Below, piece after piece: positions 39,893 to 49,107 of a stretch of DNA of 64,000 nucleotides. The notes beneath the pieces are model-generated. The model ran no database searches. It worked only from the letters and a program-made list of their open reading frames with translations, and was not told the DNA's origin. Source of the stretch: VRUE01 sp963707965 (GTDB lineage Bacteria; Actinomycetota; Thermoleophilia; Solirubrobacterales; 70-9); the NCBI GenBank assembly GCA_963707965.1, contig CAVPRR010000007.1, positions 310,001-374,000 on the forward strand. Direction: 5' to 3'. The position numbers and the translations under genes are program-made. Every line of letters starts with the position of its first letter. Position 1 is the first letter of the stretch.

Positions 39893-40059
39893 GGCGTGGA
39901 GCGGCGGCTTGAGCTCGGAAACCCCGAGAACAGGCAGATCGCCGCGACCAGCGGCGCGCAGGTTGGGCTAGCTGCGACCGGGGTAATCGGCGTCGGTGCT
40001 CCAGCGAACCGAGCACACCGGGAGGTTGCGGCTCGGGATGCGCTAGTGGGCCGATAATT

Positions 40060-40106
40060 GCGCTAACTTCCCGCCTTATTAGCGCCATTATGAGACGATT
40101 AGCTCC
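40060..40106 (+). promoter_or_regulatory. Operator-like repeats upstream of fic
   Basis: GCGCTAA (40060-40066) and TTAGCGC (40079-40085) form an inverted repeat with a 12-base spacer. A further half-site, TTAGCTCC, lies at 40099-40106 and touches the ATG. The C-terminal winged helix of the Fic protein could bind here. Confidence 0.5.
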
Positions 40107-41150
40107 ATGCAGAGCTTCATCGATCTCGACAAGTCCTTTGGATCCCAGCCCCGGGCGCTCGGGGCTGTACTCGCTCGGATCGACACCGGCAGGGGCCAGG
40201 AGCGCCTCTTTGAGGATCAGCGCCCCGAGCTCTTGAGTCAGCTCGCCGAGCACGCTCGAATCGCCTCGATCACCGCGTCCAACGCAATCGAGGGAGTCGT
40301 GGTCGGCGACGACCGCGCCGAGCGCATCGCCGAGGGTTCGCATCGCTACCGCAACCGAAACGAGCGCGAGTTCGCCGGCTACCGGGATGCGATCGACATG
40401 CTGATGAGACTGGCGACCTACGAGGAGCTCAGTGTTCCCTTCGTCCTCCACCTGCACCGCTTGCTCTTTGAGTACGCCGACGGCAACGGCGGCCATCTCA
40501 AGAGCGATCAGAACCTGATCGTCTCCTATGAGAGCGGACGCAAGGAGGTCGTCTTCACTCCGACCTCGCCCGAGGAAACCGAGTTCGCGCTGAGCGAGCT
40601 CCTCGTCCGCTACGGGGAGGCGAAGGCCGAGGGGCGAACCCACCCTCTGATCCTGATCGGCGCCATGGTCCTGGATTTCCTTGCAATCCACCCGGTCGCA
40701 GATGGCAACGGACGCCTTGCCAGGCTGCTCACCACCTACGAGCTACTCGCCCAGAGCTACCGGGTCGCACGTTACGTCAGCCTCGAGCAACGCATCTTCG
40801 AGTCGAAGAACACCTACTACAAGACCCTTTACGACTCCCAGCGCAACTGGCACGAGGGAGAGCACGACGTCTGGCCGTGGATCACCTACCTGGCCCGCGT
40901 TCTCGCTTCCGCCTATGACGACTTCGAGCAAAAGGTTGCCGCCGCCGGCGAGCAGTCTGGCAACAAGCAGGAAAGGGTTCGCGACTACATCCTCAACGAG
41001 GCACCCGCGCGTTTTCGGCGACGCGATGTCGAGCGGGCGCTACCCGGGATCAGTCTCGCGACGATTCGGCTCGTCTTAACGGAGTTGCGCGACTCCGGGC
41101 AGATCAAGCCGGAAGGGTCGGGCGCAGGCGCTCGTTGGACGCGAATGTGA
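40107..41150 (+). CDS. Fic family AMP-transferase with C-terminal winged helix
   Basis: The 347-residue protein has a Fic_N region, the catalytic loop HPVADGNGR (residues 195-203, variant of HPFxxGNGR) and a beta-hairpin flap before it. An inhibitory helix with the class II signature S58-N-A-I-E62-G lies N-terminal to the core, so the enzyme is probably auto-inhibited. A winged helix forms the C terminus (FRRRDVERALPGISLATIRL). Such proteins AMPylate a target Thr/Tyr; the target is unknown. No separate antitoxin gene is needed in this class. It belongs to cassette 3. Confidence 0.9.
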   Translation: MQSFIDLDKSFGSQPRALGAVLARIDTGRGQERLFEDQRPELLSQLAEHARIASITASNAIEGVVVGDDRAERIAEGSHRYRNRNEREFAGYRDAIDMLMRLATYEELSVPFVLHLHRLLFEYADGNGGHLKSDQNLIVSYESGRKEVVFTPTSPEETEFALSELLVRYGEAKAEGRTHPLILIGAMVLDFLAIHPVADGNGRLARLLTTYELLAQSYRVARYVSLEQRIFESKNTYYKTLYDSQRNWHEGEHDVWPWITYLARVLASAYDDFEQKVAAAGEQSGNKQERVRDYILNEAPARFRRRDVERALPGISLATIRLVLTELRDSGQIKPEGSGAGARWTRM

Positions 41151-41200
41151 GAGCGGTGCTGGCGGGGAGCCCGGCTTCCTGATGAGATAGTTTGAATGCC

Positions 41201-41271
41201 GTAAGCGGGCCTGGCCCTTTCGGTTCGCGACATGGCGAAAACCGCTGGTTCGAAACCAGCCGCGCCCATCG
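41201..41271 (+). repeat. att-like repeat: tRNA-Val 3' end plus conserved arm, copy 3
   Basis: CGCTGGTTCGAAACCAGCCG-CGCCCAT (41245-41271) again repeats the tRNA-Val 3' end. Together with the upstream arm GGCCTGGCCCTTTCGGTTCG it matches copy 2 over about 70 bases with few differences. Core genes resume immediately after it, so it is probably the distal end of the island. Confidence 0.75.
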
Positions 41272-41298
41272 ACCTCGCGAGAAGCTCCATCGGTCCGC

Positions 41299-41715
41299 TC
41301 AATCCTCATCGGCGGGGGGACTGCGGCGGGCTCGCTTGCGCGTGGCGGTGCGGCGCTTCTGCTCGAGGCGCCGTTCTCGGGCGGCGCGGCCCGGCTTGGT
41401 CGGGCGGCGGCGGCGGGGAACACGCAGGCCGGCGGCGATCTTCTCGGCGAGGCGTTGCAGCGCGAGCTCCCGGTTGCGGGCCTGTCCACGCGCCTCCTGG
41501 GCGACGGCTCTCACAACGGGGCCTGCGCGCTGCTGCAGCCGCACGCGCTGCGCCTCGCTGAGGGCCACGGATGCCTCGACGTCGAACACGGCTTCGACCC
41601 GCGAGGCGGTCACATTGGCGTGCTGCCCCCCAGGGCCCGAGGAGCGGCTGGTGCGCAGCTCGACCTCCCCCAGGGGAATGGAGAGCGCATCGTCGATTCG
41701 AAGCTTCTCGACCAC
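41299..41715 (-). CDS. arfB: Alternative ribosome-rescue factor / peptidyl-tRNA hydrolase ArfB
   Basis: The 138-residue protein has the catalytic GGQ motif in RSSGPGGQHANVTASRVE and a long basic C-terminal tail (RRRRPTKPGRAARERRLEQK) that in ArfB enters the empty mRNA channel. It hydrolyses peptidyl-tRNA on stalled ribosomes. It lacks the codon-recognition domain of RF1/RF2, and the length fits ArfB/YaeJ (about 140). Confidence 0.93.
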   Translation of the reverse strand: MVEKLRIDDALSIPLGEVELRTSRSSGPGGQHANVTASRVEAVFDVEASVALSEAQRVRLQQRAGPVVRAVAQEARGQARNRELALQRLAEKIAAGLRVPRRRRPTKPGRAARERRLEQKRRTATRKRARRSPPADED

Positions 41716-41736
41716 CCATCCACCGTAGCCGCCGGT

Positions 41737-42027
41737 TCAGGCGAGGGCGTCGACCTTCGCAGCCAGCTCGAGGTCAGCCGCGGTGATGCCCCCCTCGGAG
41801 TGGGTGGAGATCTTGACCGTGACGCTGCCCCAGGAGACCTCCAGGTCGGGGTGGTGGTTCATCCTCTCGGCGGGTTCGACCAGGCTGTTGAGGAAGCTGA
41901 CCGAGCCGACGAAGTCTCCGCGCTCGAACGTCTTGGCGATCGCTCCGCCCGCCCGCTCCCAGCCGGGGAGCTCGCTCAGCCCGGCCTCCACCTCGGAGTC
42001 GCTCAGAAGCGCCATCGCCCCAGACAT
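41737..42027 (-). CDS. phhB: Pterin-4a-carbinolamine dehydratase
   Basis: The 96-residue protein has the family core FLNSLVEPAERMNHHPDLEV followed by VTVKISTHSEGGIT, with the catalytic HH-P-H residues. It recycles 4a-hydroxytetrahydrobiopterin, or takes part in molybdopterin or pterin metabolism where no aromatic hydroxylase is present. The start is ATG at 42027, or the ATG four codons later. It lies 21 bases upstream of arfB. Confidence 0.93.
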   Translation of the reverse strand: MSGAMALLSDSEVEAGLSELPGWERAGGAIAKTFERGDFVGSVSFLNSLVEPAERMNHHPDLEVSWGSVTVKISTHSEGGITAADLELAAKVDALA

Positions 42028-42078
42028 GCTGGCACAGCTCGGCAGATCGCAGCGGGGGCGGACTCGGCTGGCTCCGGG

Positions 42079-43113
42079 CTACGGCGTCAGGACGATCTTC
42101 AGCGCTTCGCGGTTCTCGTAGAGCGCGTAGGCCTCGGCGGCGTCGTCGAGCTTCATGTGGTGCGTGACGAGGGGCGCGGGATCGAGCCTGCCCGCCTCGA
42201 TCAATCCCAGCACGCGGTCCACGTGGGCGATCACGTTGGCCAGCCCGAGGCGCAGGGTCAGCCCCTTCAGCCAGGCCAGCCCGATCGGCACCTCGCCGCG
42301 GCCGGCGTAGGCGCCGATCCCCGAAACCGTGCCGGCATCACGCGCCAGGCTGATGGCCATCGCCAGCGGCGCCGGGTCACCGACCGCATCAACCACGACG
42401 TCGACGCCGCGGCCCCCGGTCGCGGCCCGGACGGCACGCTTGGGGTCCTCCTCGGTGAGGTGAACCGACAGGGCGCCAAACTGCGCCGCCATCTGCAGGC
42501 GCTGCGCCACGGAATCGATCGCAAAGACCTGCGTCGCGCCGGCCGCCAGCGCCGCCTGGACGGCGCAGAGCCCAACGGGACCGAGCCCCAGCACGGCGAC
42601 GGTGTCGCCCGCCTGCACGCCCGCGTGGGCAACCGAGTGGTAGCCGGTCCCCATCACGTCGCCCGCGAACAGCGCCACCTCGTCGGACATGCCCTCCGGC
42701 ACCCGCCGCAGGGTGAGGTTGGCTCGCGGCACGAGCAGCTGCTCAGCCTGTGCACCCTGCAGGTCTCCGAGCTTCGAGCCGTGGCCGAAGGTGCGGCCGT
42801 GCTCGCAGCGATGGTAGTCGCCGCGCAGGCAGGCCGTGCAGGTCGAGCAGGCTATGTGGAAGCAGCCGAGAACGCGATCGCCAGCGGCAACCCGTTCCAC
42901 GCCCGGCCCGGCGGCGAGCACGGTGCCGACGAACTCGTGCCCGATCGTGAAGCCCGCCTCGACCGGCACCCGTCCGTGGTAGATGTGGAGGTCGGACCCG
43001 CAGATCCCGCTCGCCTCCACCCGCACCACCGCGTCATCGGCGGCGATGACCTCGGGGTCGGGCTTCTCTTCGATCCTCACCTCTCCGGGAGCTTGAAACG
43101 TGACCGCGCGCAT
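42079..43113 (-). CDS. Zinc-dependent alcohol dehydrogenase (MDR family)
   Basis: The 344-residue enzyme has the catalytic zinc site (CGSDLHIYHG; GHEFVGTVLA), a structural zinc loop with four Cys (CFHIACSTCTACLRGDYHRC) and the NAD(P) fold AVLGLGPVGLCAVQAAL. The layout is that of threonine/sorbitol or formaldehyde-type dehydrogenases; the substrate cannot be told. The ATG at 43113 (MRAVTFQAPGEV) is the family start; the frame is open to 43164. Confidence 0.92.
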   Translation of the reverse strand: MRAVTFQAPGEVRIEEKPDPEVIAADDAVVRVEASGICGSDLHIYHGRVPVEAGFTIGHEFVGTVLAAGPGVERVAAGDRVLGCFHIACSTCTACLRGDYHRCEHGRTFGHGSKLGDLQGAQAEQLLVPRANLTLRRVPEGMSDEVALFAGDVMGTGYHSVAHAGVQAGDTVAVLGLGPVGLCAVQAALAAGATQVFAIDSVAQRLQMAAQFGALSVHLTEEDPKRAVRAATGGRGVDVVVDAVGDPAPLAMAISLARDAGTVSGIGAYAGRGEVPIGLAWLKGLTLRLGLANVIAHVDRVLGLIEAGRLDPAPLVTHHMKLDDAAEAYALYENREALKIVLTP

Positions 43114-43205
43114 CGAGCGCGAACCGTATCGCCATGATCGCCGGCGCGGAGCACTGAGCCTCAATCCACCGGAATCGGGGAGGGGGCGGCGCTGGGGTCG
43201 GGCTG

Positions 43206-44612
43206 TCAGCCGACGCTGACGTCGGGTATCCGGAACCGCCCGAGGTGGACCACGGGGCTTGCGGTCTCGGCGATCCGCGCCTCGAGCGCCAGCTCCTTCT
43301 CGAAGTCCGCTGCCTCGTCGTGCTGGAACTCGACATCCCTGCCTTCGAGCAGCTCGATGAAGATGTCGACGAAGCGGGCGTCAAGCTGCGTGCCGGCGAC
43401 CCGGCGCAGCTCCTGAATCGCTTCGTAGGTGGAGACGGGCGAGCGGTAGGAATCGCGAGCCGTCATCACGTCGTAGGTGTCAGCCACCGAGATCATTCGG
43501 GCCAGCTCGGGAATTTCGTCGCCTTCGAGGCCGCGCGGGTAGCCGGTGCCGTCGATCCGCTCGTGATGGGCGAGGATGATCTCGGCGACCGGTCCGTACG
43601 CATCCAGGGACGAGACGACCCGGGCGCCCTGCTGGGGGTGACGCCGGATCAGCATCCAGTCCTCCTCGGTGAGCGGTACGTTCGCCTTGAGGATCCGGTC
43701 GGGGAGGATGAACTTGCCGATGTCGTGCAGGAGGGCGGCGATGTGCACAAGCTCCTCTTCCTGCCGCGAGTAGCCGGCTCGCTGGGCAATCGCCCGCGAG
43801 TAGCGGGCCACCGCCGCGCTGTGGCGGGCAGTCATCTGGTCCCGAAGGTCGAGCGTGCGCAGCAGGGCGCTCAGGATCCCGACCTGGAAGCTGGCCAGCT
43901 GTTTGGTCCGCACCTCGAGCTCGCCGGCACGCTCCTGCGACTTGAGCAGCTCGCGCAGCAGGTACTGGAAGGTGATCAGCACGATGCCGAACAGCGCGAC
44001 GCCCGCCAGGCCGATCTCGGTATAGATGAAGGCAACGCCGACCGCCATCAGCGCCGCCGACAGCTCCGAGGCCAACAGCGGGATCAGCGCCGTCCGGGCC
44101 TTCTCGACGAAGGAGCTGCGCTCCAGGTAGCAGGCGTCACCGGCGATCATCGTGAAGTTCATCGCCAAGGCGGCGAGGAAGACCCCGAAGACGAGAACGT
44201 AGAAGACCGGATCGGCCGCCGTGATCTGGGTGGCCGCAACGAGTTCGTGGAACCCGATTCCGCAGATGAGCGGGAAGCTCAGATAGGTAAGCGAGTTGAC
44301 CAGGAGGTCATGGGGACCTTCTCGCCAGCGCGCCCAGCCAGCGAGGATCGAGATGAGGCCGATCAACCCGGCGGGCGTTCCGCCGAGAAATACGATAGCC
44401 AGCACGAGAGCAAGGAAGCTGCCTGAGATCTTCAGGTGGGACTTCGTTTCGATCCCGGTCAGGTCGCTGACAATCGCAAAGCCGAGCAGGATTCCGAACA
44501 ACGCCAGATCCCAATGCGCGGTAGGCGCACGCCACAGAGCGAGGGCGGCGCTGGCGCCAAGGGCCGTAACCAGCAGCAGGTGGTTTAACCGTGTGGGCCG
44601 CTCGTTTTCCAT
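43206..44612 (-). CDS. Membrane-anchored HD-GYP domain phosphodiesterase
   Basis: The 468-residue protein has about seven or eight membrane helices (residues 12-220) and a cytoplasmic HD-GYP domain with His264, HDIGK (296-300), HH (349-350), DGTGYP (354-359) and the later DTYDVMTA. All metal ligands and the GYP signature are present, so it should hydrolyse cyclic-di-GMP (or a related dinucleotide) in response to a membrane signal. It ends in a short C-terminal tail after FVDIFIELL. No diguanylate cyclase is adjacent; the only GGDEF-like protein in the window is degenerate. Confidence 0.9.
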   Translation of the reverse strand: MENERPTRLNHLLLVTALGASAALALWRAPTAHWDLALFGILLGFAIVSDLTGIETKSHLKISGSFLALVLAIVFLGGTPAGLIGLISILAGWARWREGPHDLLVNSLTYLSFPLICGIGFHELVAATQITAADPVFYVLVFGVFLAALAMNFTMIAGDACYLERSSFVEKARTALIPLLASELSAALMAVGVAFIYTEIGLAGVALFGIVLITFQYLLRELLKSQERAGELEVRTKQLASFQVGILSALLRTLDLRDQMTARHSAAVARYSRAIAQRAGYSRQEEELVHIAALLHDIGKFILPDRILKANVPLTEEDWMLIRRHPQQGARVVSSLDAYGPVAEIILAHHERIDGTGYPRGLEGDEIPELARMISVADTYDVMTARDSYRSPVSTYEAIQELRRVAGTQLDARFVDIFIELLEGRDVEFQHDEAADFEKELALEARIAETASPVVHLGRFRIPDVSVG

Positions 44613-44827
44613 GGATTTGCCTCTGGGCCGCTACGTGGCGCCCGCCTCAGCCGTCTGGATTCCATGTACCGGAAAGTTCCCTACGACTGGCGAGCTACCT
44701 TGGCAGCCACCGCTACTTGCAGCTGACCACGGTAGACGGTCTCAACAAGCTCGACAACCCGTCTAGACCAACTGGCCAGGACTTTGCAAATGCGTCAAAC
44801 CCTTCAAAAACCGGCCCTGAACGCGCA

Positions 44828-44850
44828 AGGGGCGCCGCTGGGGCGCCCCT
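44828..44850. terminator. GC-rich hairpin in the HD-GYP/MFS spacer
   Basis: AGGGGCGCC and GGCGCCCCT pair around a five-base loop. The spacer 44613-45074 also has a 7-bp inverted repeat (TAGACGG 44733 / CCGTCTA 44759). No gene is visible in it. No T run follows, so a terminator role is tentative. Confidence 0.4.
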
Positions 44851-45014
44851 CAACTGGAAAACGAACTTGCAAGTAGCGTTCGTTTCTCTTGAAGTCTTCT
44901 ACTTCTTGTAGCCCATGAGCCTATCCCTTTCAGTCGAAGCCCTTTGCTATGCACTCGCCAAAGATCAAGCGAGAAAGCTCTTTATTGACTGGGAGCTTTG
45001 TAGCACAACTTCGC

Positions 45015-45047
45015 GGAAACTTGTGCAATTGCAAGGAAACTTGTGCA
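45015..45047 (+). promoter_or_regulatory. Direct repeat with 20-bp period upstream of the MFS gene
   Basis: GGAAACTTGTGCA occurs at 45015-45027 and again at 45035-45047. The 20-base period places both copies on one face of the helix, 28 bases before the MFS start. This fits a regulator binding site, but no regulator gene lies beside it. Confidence 0.5.
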
Positions 45048-45074
45048 TAAGCGAGTAGGAGATTGGGTCGAGAA

Positions 45075-46284
45075 ATGAGCACTCCCAGCCTTCGTGACCC
45101 CCTGCGGCGGCCGGCCTTCCGCCGGCTCGCCCTCTCCTACGCGGTCAACGAGATCGGCGACTGGCTTGGCATCGTTGCCCTCTCGGTCCTGGTCTTCGAC
45201 CTCACCGGCAGCCCGCTGGCAACAGCGCTGCTCTTCCTCGGGACCAGCTTCCTGCCGGCGCTGCTGACCCCGGTCTTGGTGGCTCGGATGGAGCGCCCGC
45301 CGCCGCGCATCGCGCTGCCGGTGATCTACTGCCGGCGAGGCGGTTGCCTTCGGCGCCCTGGCGCTCCTGGCCGGCCATTTCTCGCTCGTCGCCGTCGTCG
45401 CGGTGGCGACGATCGACGCCGCCCTTGCCCTGACCGCGCGGGCTTTGACCCGCGCCGTCGCGCCGCGATGCTGGAGCCGGAGGGCGAGCTGCGCGCCGGC
45501 AACGCGATCCTCAACGTCGCCTTCACCGGCGGCGCCGCGCTCGGCCCCGCCATCGCCGGCGTCGTGGTTGCGGGCGTTCGGCATCCAGTCGGCGCTGCTG
45601 CTCGACGCCGCCTCCTTCTACGCGATCGCGTGGATCCTGCTCACGGCGGGCACGCTGCCGCAGGCCGAGCCCGAGCCGGGGCATCTGCGCGAGCGGCTCC
45701 GCGCCGGCTTTGGCTACATCCGCCGCGGCATCAAGCTTCGGCGCCTGCTGGCGGCGCAGGCGGCAGCGTTCGTCTTCTTCTCCGCCGTGATCCCGATCGA
45801 GGTGATCTACGCCAAGGAGACCCTCGGCACCGGCGACGCCGGCTACGGCCTGCTGCTCGGCAGCTGGGGCAGTGGGATGGTGCTGGGCAGCATCGTCTTC
45901 GCCGCGCTGCGACGCGCGTCGCTGCCGTTGCTGCTCTTCTTCAGCACGCTCGCTGTCGGCGGCGGATATCTCGGGATGGCCGCCGCGCAGACCCTCACGA
46001 TGGCCTGCGCAGCCTCTGTCCTGGGCGGAGCTGGAAACGGCGTCCAGTGGGTCGCCGTGGTCAGTGCCGTTCAGGAGCTGACCACAGCGACCATGCAGGC
46101 ACGCGTCATGAGCGTGCTCGAGTCGGTCGGCGCCGCCATGCCGGGCGTCGGCTTCCTCGCCGGAGGCCTGATCGCCTCCCGCTTCAGCCCGCGCGCCACC
46201 TTCCTCGTCGCCGGAGCGGGCGTGGTCGCGATCGTCGCGCTCGCGGCCCCCGGTTCTCGGGTCCAACTGGCCGACAGGGGCTAA
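45075..46284 (+). pseudogene. MFS transporter, broken by three frame changes
   Basis: The protein can be followed across two frames: MSTPSLRDPLRRPAFRRLAL to about 45335, then FGALALLAGHFSLVAVVAVA, back to LEPEGELRAGNAILNVAFTG at about 45465, and from about 45575 AFGIQSALLLDAASFYAIAW to the stop. Together these give an MFS exporter of about 400 residues, similar to the enterobactin-exporter/MFS_3 type, with all helices represented. Breaks at about 45335, 45465 and 45575 each need a small indel. No premature stop from substitution is seen. It is either recent inactivation or sequence error. Confidence 0.8.
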
Positions 46285-46368
46285 TGTAAAAGCCGACGAC
46301 GACGTTATGGTTGAGCTCATTCCGGCGGTTCCGGCGGATCGTCCGGCAATCCGACCTGGAGGTCTCGA

Positions 46369-47999
46369 GTGAAGAAGCTAGGCGCAGTTCTTTCGGTAGT
46401 TGGGCTGGCGATGGCTACGACGCTCGGACTCGCCTCCTGTGGCAGCGACGGCGGCGGCAAGGAGGGCGGCACGCTGACGGTGACCTATGCCGAACCCCCC
46501 GACTACATCGACCCGCAGCTCTCCTACACGGCAGAAGGCTGGACGGCGATGGCGGACACCTACATCGGCCTGCTCACCTACGCGCACGCCGAAGGCGAGG
46601 CGGGCAGCAAGGTCGTCCCGGGCCTGGCGGAGAGCCTGCCCAAGATCACCAACGGCGGCAAGACCTACACGCTGAACCTTCGCAAGGGGCTCAAATACTC
46701 GGACGGCACGCCCGTCAAGGCGTCCGACTTCACGTTCGCCGTCGAAAGGCTCTTCAAGGTCAACTCCGGCGGCTCTCCCTTCTTCACGAAGATCGTCGGC
46801 GCGGAAAAGTTCGCCGAAACCAAGCAGGGCGGCATCCCCGGCATCAAGACCGATGACAAGACCGGCGAAATCGTCATCGAACTGGTGGCGCCGAGCGGCA
46901 CCTTCACCTACGAGCTGGGCCTGATGTTCTCCGCACCCGTCCCGCCCGACACTCCCAACAAAGACCAGACGCCGAACCCCCCGCCGGCCACCGGGCCCTA
47001 CATGATCACCAGCGTCGACCCGGGGCGCAGCTGGTCCTACGCGCGCAACCCCTACTGGGAGAAAGCGAACGGGCCGGCGATGCCCGACTACCCCGACGGG
47101 CACGTGGACAAGGCGGAGGTGACGGTCATCACCAACGACTCGACACAGGTCAACGAAATCGAACAGGGCAACTACGACTGGATGCAGAACCCACCCCCCG
47201 CGGACCAATACTCGCGGATCAAGGAAAAGTACGAGGGGACGCAATTCCGCGATCGAGCCGACGATCAGCACCTACTACTTCTGGATGAACGAAGAGAGGC
47301 CGCCGTTCGACGACCTCAAGGTCCGCCAGGCGGTCAACTACGCGATCGACAGCCGCGCGCTGGAACGCATCTACGCGGGCCAGCTCAAGGCTCTTCACCA
47401 GGTACTCCCCCCCGGGATGCCGGGCTACAAGCCTTACGACCTCTATCCCCACGACATGGCGAAGGCCGAAAAGCTGATCGAGGAGGCGAACCCGAGCGAT
47501 CGGGACATCACGGTCTGGACGGACGACGAAAGCCCCCAGGAAGAAGTGGGCGCCTACTACCAGGACGTGCTCAAAAAGCTCGGCTTCAACGCCAACCTGA
47601 AAGTGCTCGGGGACAACTTCTTCACGGTGATTGGAAACGAATCGACGCCCGACCTCGACACCGGCTGGATCGACTGGTACGAGGACTACCCGCACCCGAA
47701 CGACTTCTTCGAACCGCTGCTGGCCGGAGAAAGCATCCTGCCGACCAACAACACGAACACGTCGCGGACGGACTACCCGGACCTCAACGCGAAAATCAAC
47801 GAGGCTCGGCGAAGAACAGCTCGGCCCGAAGCAGGAAGCCGAATACGCGGAACTGGACAAGGAATTCATGGAAAAGGCGCCGTGGGCCCCCTACGGCACG
47901 CGCACGCTGTCGACCTTCGTCTCCGACGCCGTCAACCTCGACAACGTGATCTTCAACCCGACCTTCGGCCAGTACCTGACCAGCTTCGAATTCAAGTAG
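46369..47999 (+). pseudogene. oppA: Peptide ABC transporter substrate-binding protein OppA, two frameshifts
   Basis: The lipoprotein signal (VVGLAMATTLGLASC) is followed by the SBP_bac_5 fold: LTVTYAEPPDYIDPQLSYTA, LRKGLKYSDGTPVKASDF and, after a break at about 47250, YYFWMNEERPPFDDLKVRQA. A second break at about 47806 precedes the last 60 residues. Joined, it is a normal-length family 5 solute-binding protein (about 540 residues) that would deliver oligopeptides to OppBC. GTG at 46369 has GGAGG upstream. Confidence 0.88.
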
Positions 48000-48051
48000 A
48001 GAAGCGGCCTCCGGCAAGATAGAGGGGTGGCTGGCGAGCCCCACGCAGAGG

Positions 48052-49107
48052 GTGGCCTCTGCGCCCCACGCGGCGCCGGCGCGGACCTCGCTGGAGGGGA
48101 GCGGCCCCTGGCGCCTCGCCTTGCGGCGGCTGCGCCGCAACCGGGTCGCGCTCGCCTTCCTGGGCCTCTTCTTGCTGATCGTCGTCTTCGTCCTCGCGGC
48201 TCCACTCTGGAGCAAGCACGTCGCGGACACGGGGCCCAACGACACGCACACGCTGGAACGGATCACGGTCGACAGCGAAAAGCGCGACGTCGTCACCCCC
48301 GAAGGCCTGCCGATCGACCCGGTCTGGTTCGGCGCGGGAGGCAAGTTCTTCCTCGGCGCCGACGGGCGACTCGGCCGCGACGTGATGGTGCGGCTGATGT
48401 ACGGGGGGCGCACACTCGCTCTTCATCGGCATCGTCTCGGCGCTGATCACCACCCTGATGGCGACTCGTGCTCGGCCTGCTCGCCGGCTACTACCGCGGC
48501 CGGATCGACTCGGTGATCTCGAGGGCCATGGACGTGATCTGGGCCTTTCCGGTGCTGCTGCTCGGCATCGCCCTGGGCACGGCGCTGGCGGTCGGCGGTC
48601 TGAAGCTCGGGCCGATCGAACATCTCGGGCTCCTCGATCTGGATTCCGATCCTGATCATCGGCGTCGTCTACACCCCCTACATGGCGCGCCCGATCCGCG
48701 GCGAGGTGCTGGCGCTGCGCGAGAAAGAGTTCGTCGAGGCGGCGGTCGCGCAGGGTGCCGGGCCGCTGCGGGTCATGTTCAGCGAGCTGCTGCCGAACCT
48801 GCTCTCGACGATCGTCGTCTTCTTGCCCCTCAACATCGCCAACAACATGCTGCTCGAGGCGGGCCTCTCCTTCCTCGGCGCCGGCGTCCAGCCGCCCAAC
48901 TCCTCGTGGGGGACGATGATCTCCGTCGGGCGTCGAACTGATCTCCAGCGCGCCGCTGCTGACGATCCTCCCCGGGATGATGATCCTGCTCACGGTCCTC
49001 TCGCTGAACGTCTTCGGCGACGGGCTGCGCGACGCGCTCGACCCGAAATCGAAAGTCAGGTCGAGGCCCACGCCGGGATGGCCGAGCCGGAGGGGATCGC
49101 GATCTGA
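48052..49107 (+). pseudogene. oppC: Peptide ABC transporter permease OppC, several frameshifts
   Basis: In one frame it starts MASAPHAAPARTSLEGSGPW and has the first membrane helix. Breaks at about 48416, 48467, 48635 and 48933 shift the frame. The pieces include LFIGIVSALITTLMA, VLGLLAGYYRGRIDSVIS, the ATPase-docking loop region PIRGEVLALREKEFVEAAVA with its Gly (QGAGPLRVMF), and LSLNVFGDGLRDALDP at the end. This is a typical OppC/DppC. Its stop overlaps the oppB ATG (TGATG). Confidence 0.85.

Noticed and set aside
33730..41271. Prophage
   Set aside because: No integrase, terminase, capsid, tail, lysis or replication gene is present; the cargo is secreted proteins and toxin-type modules only.
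44613..45074. Cyclic-di-GMP riboswitch near the HD-GYP gene
   Set aside because: Only simple inverted repeats are seen; none of the conserved GEMM core could be found by eye.
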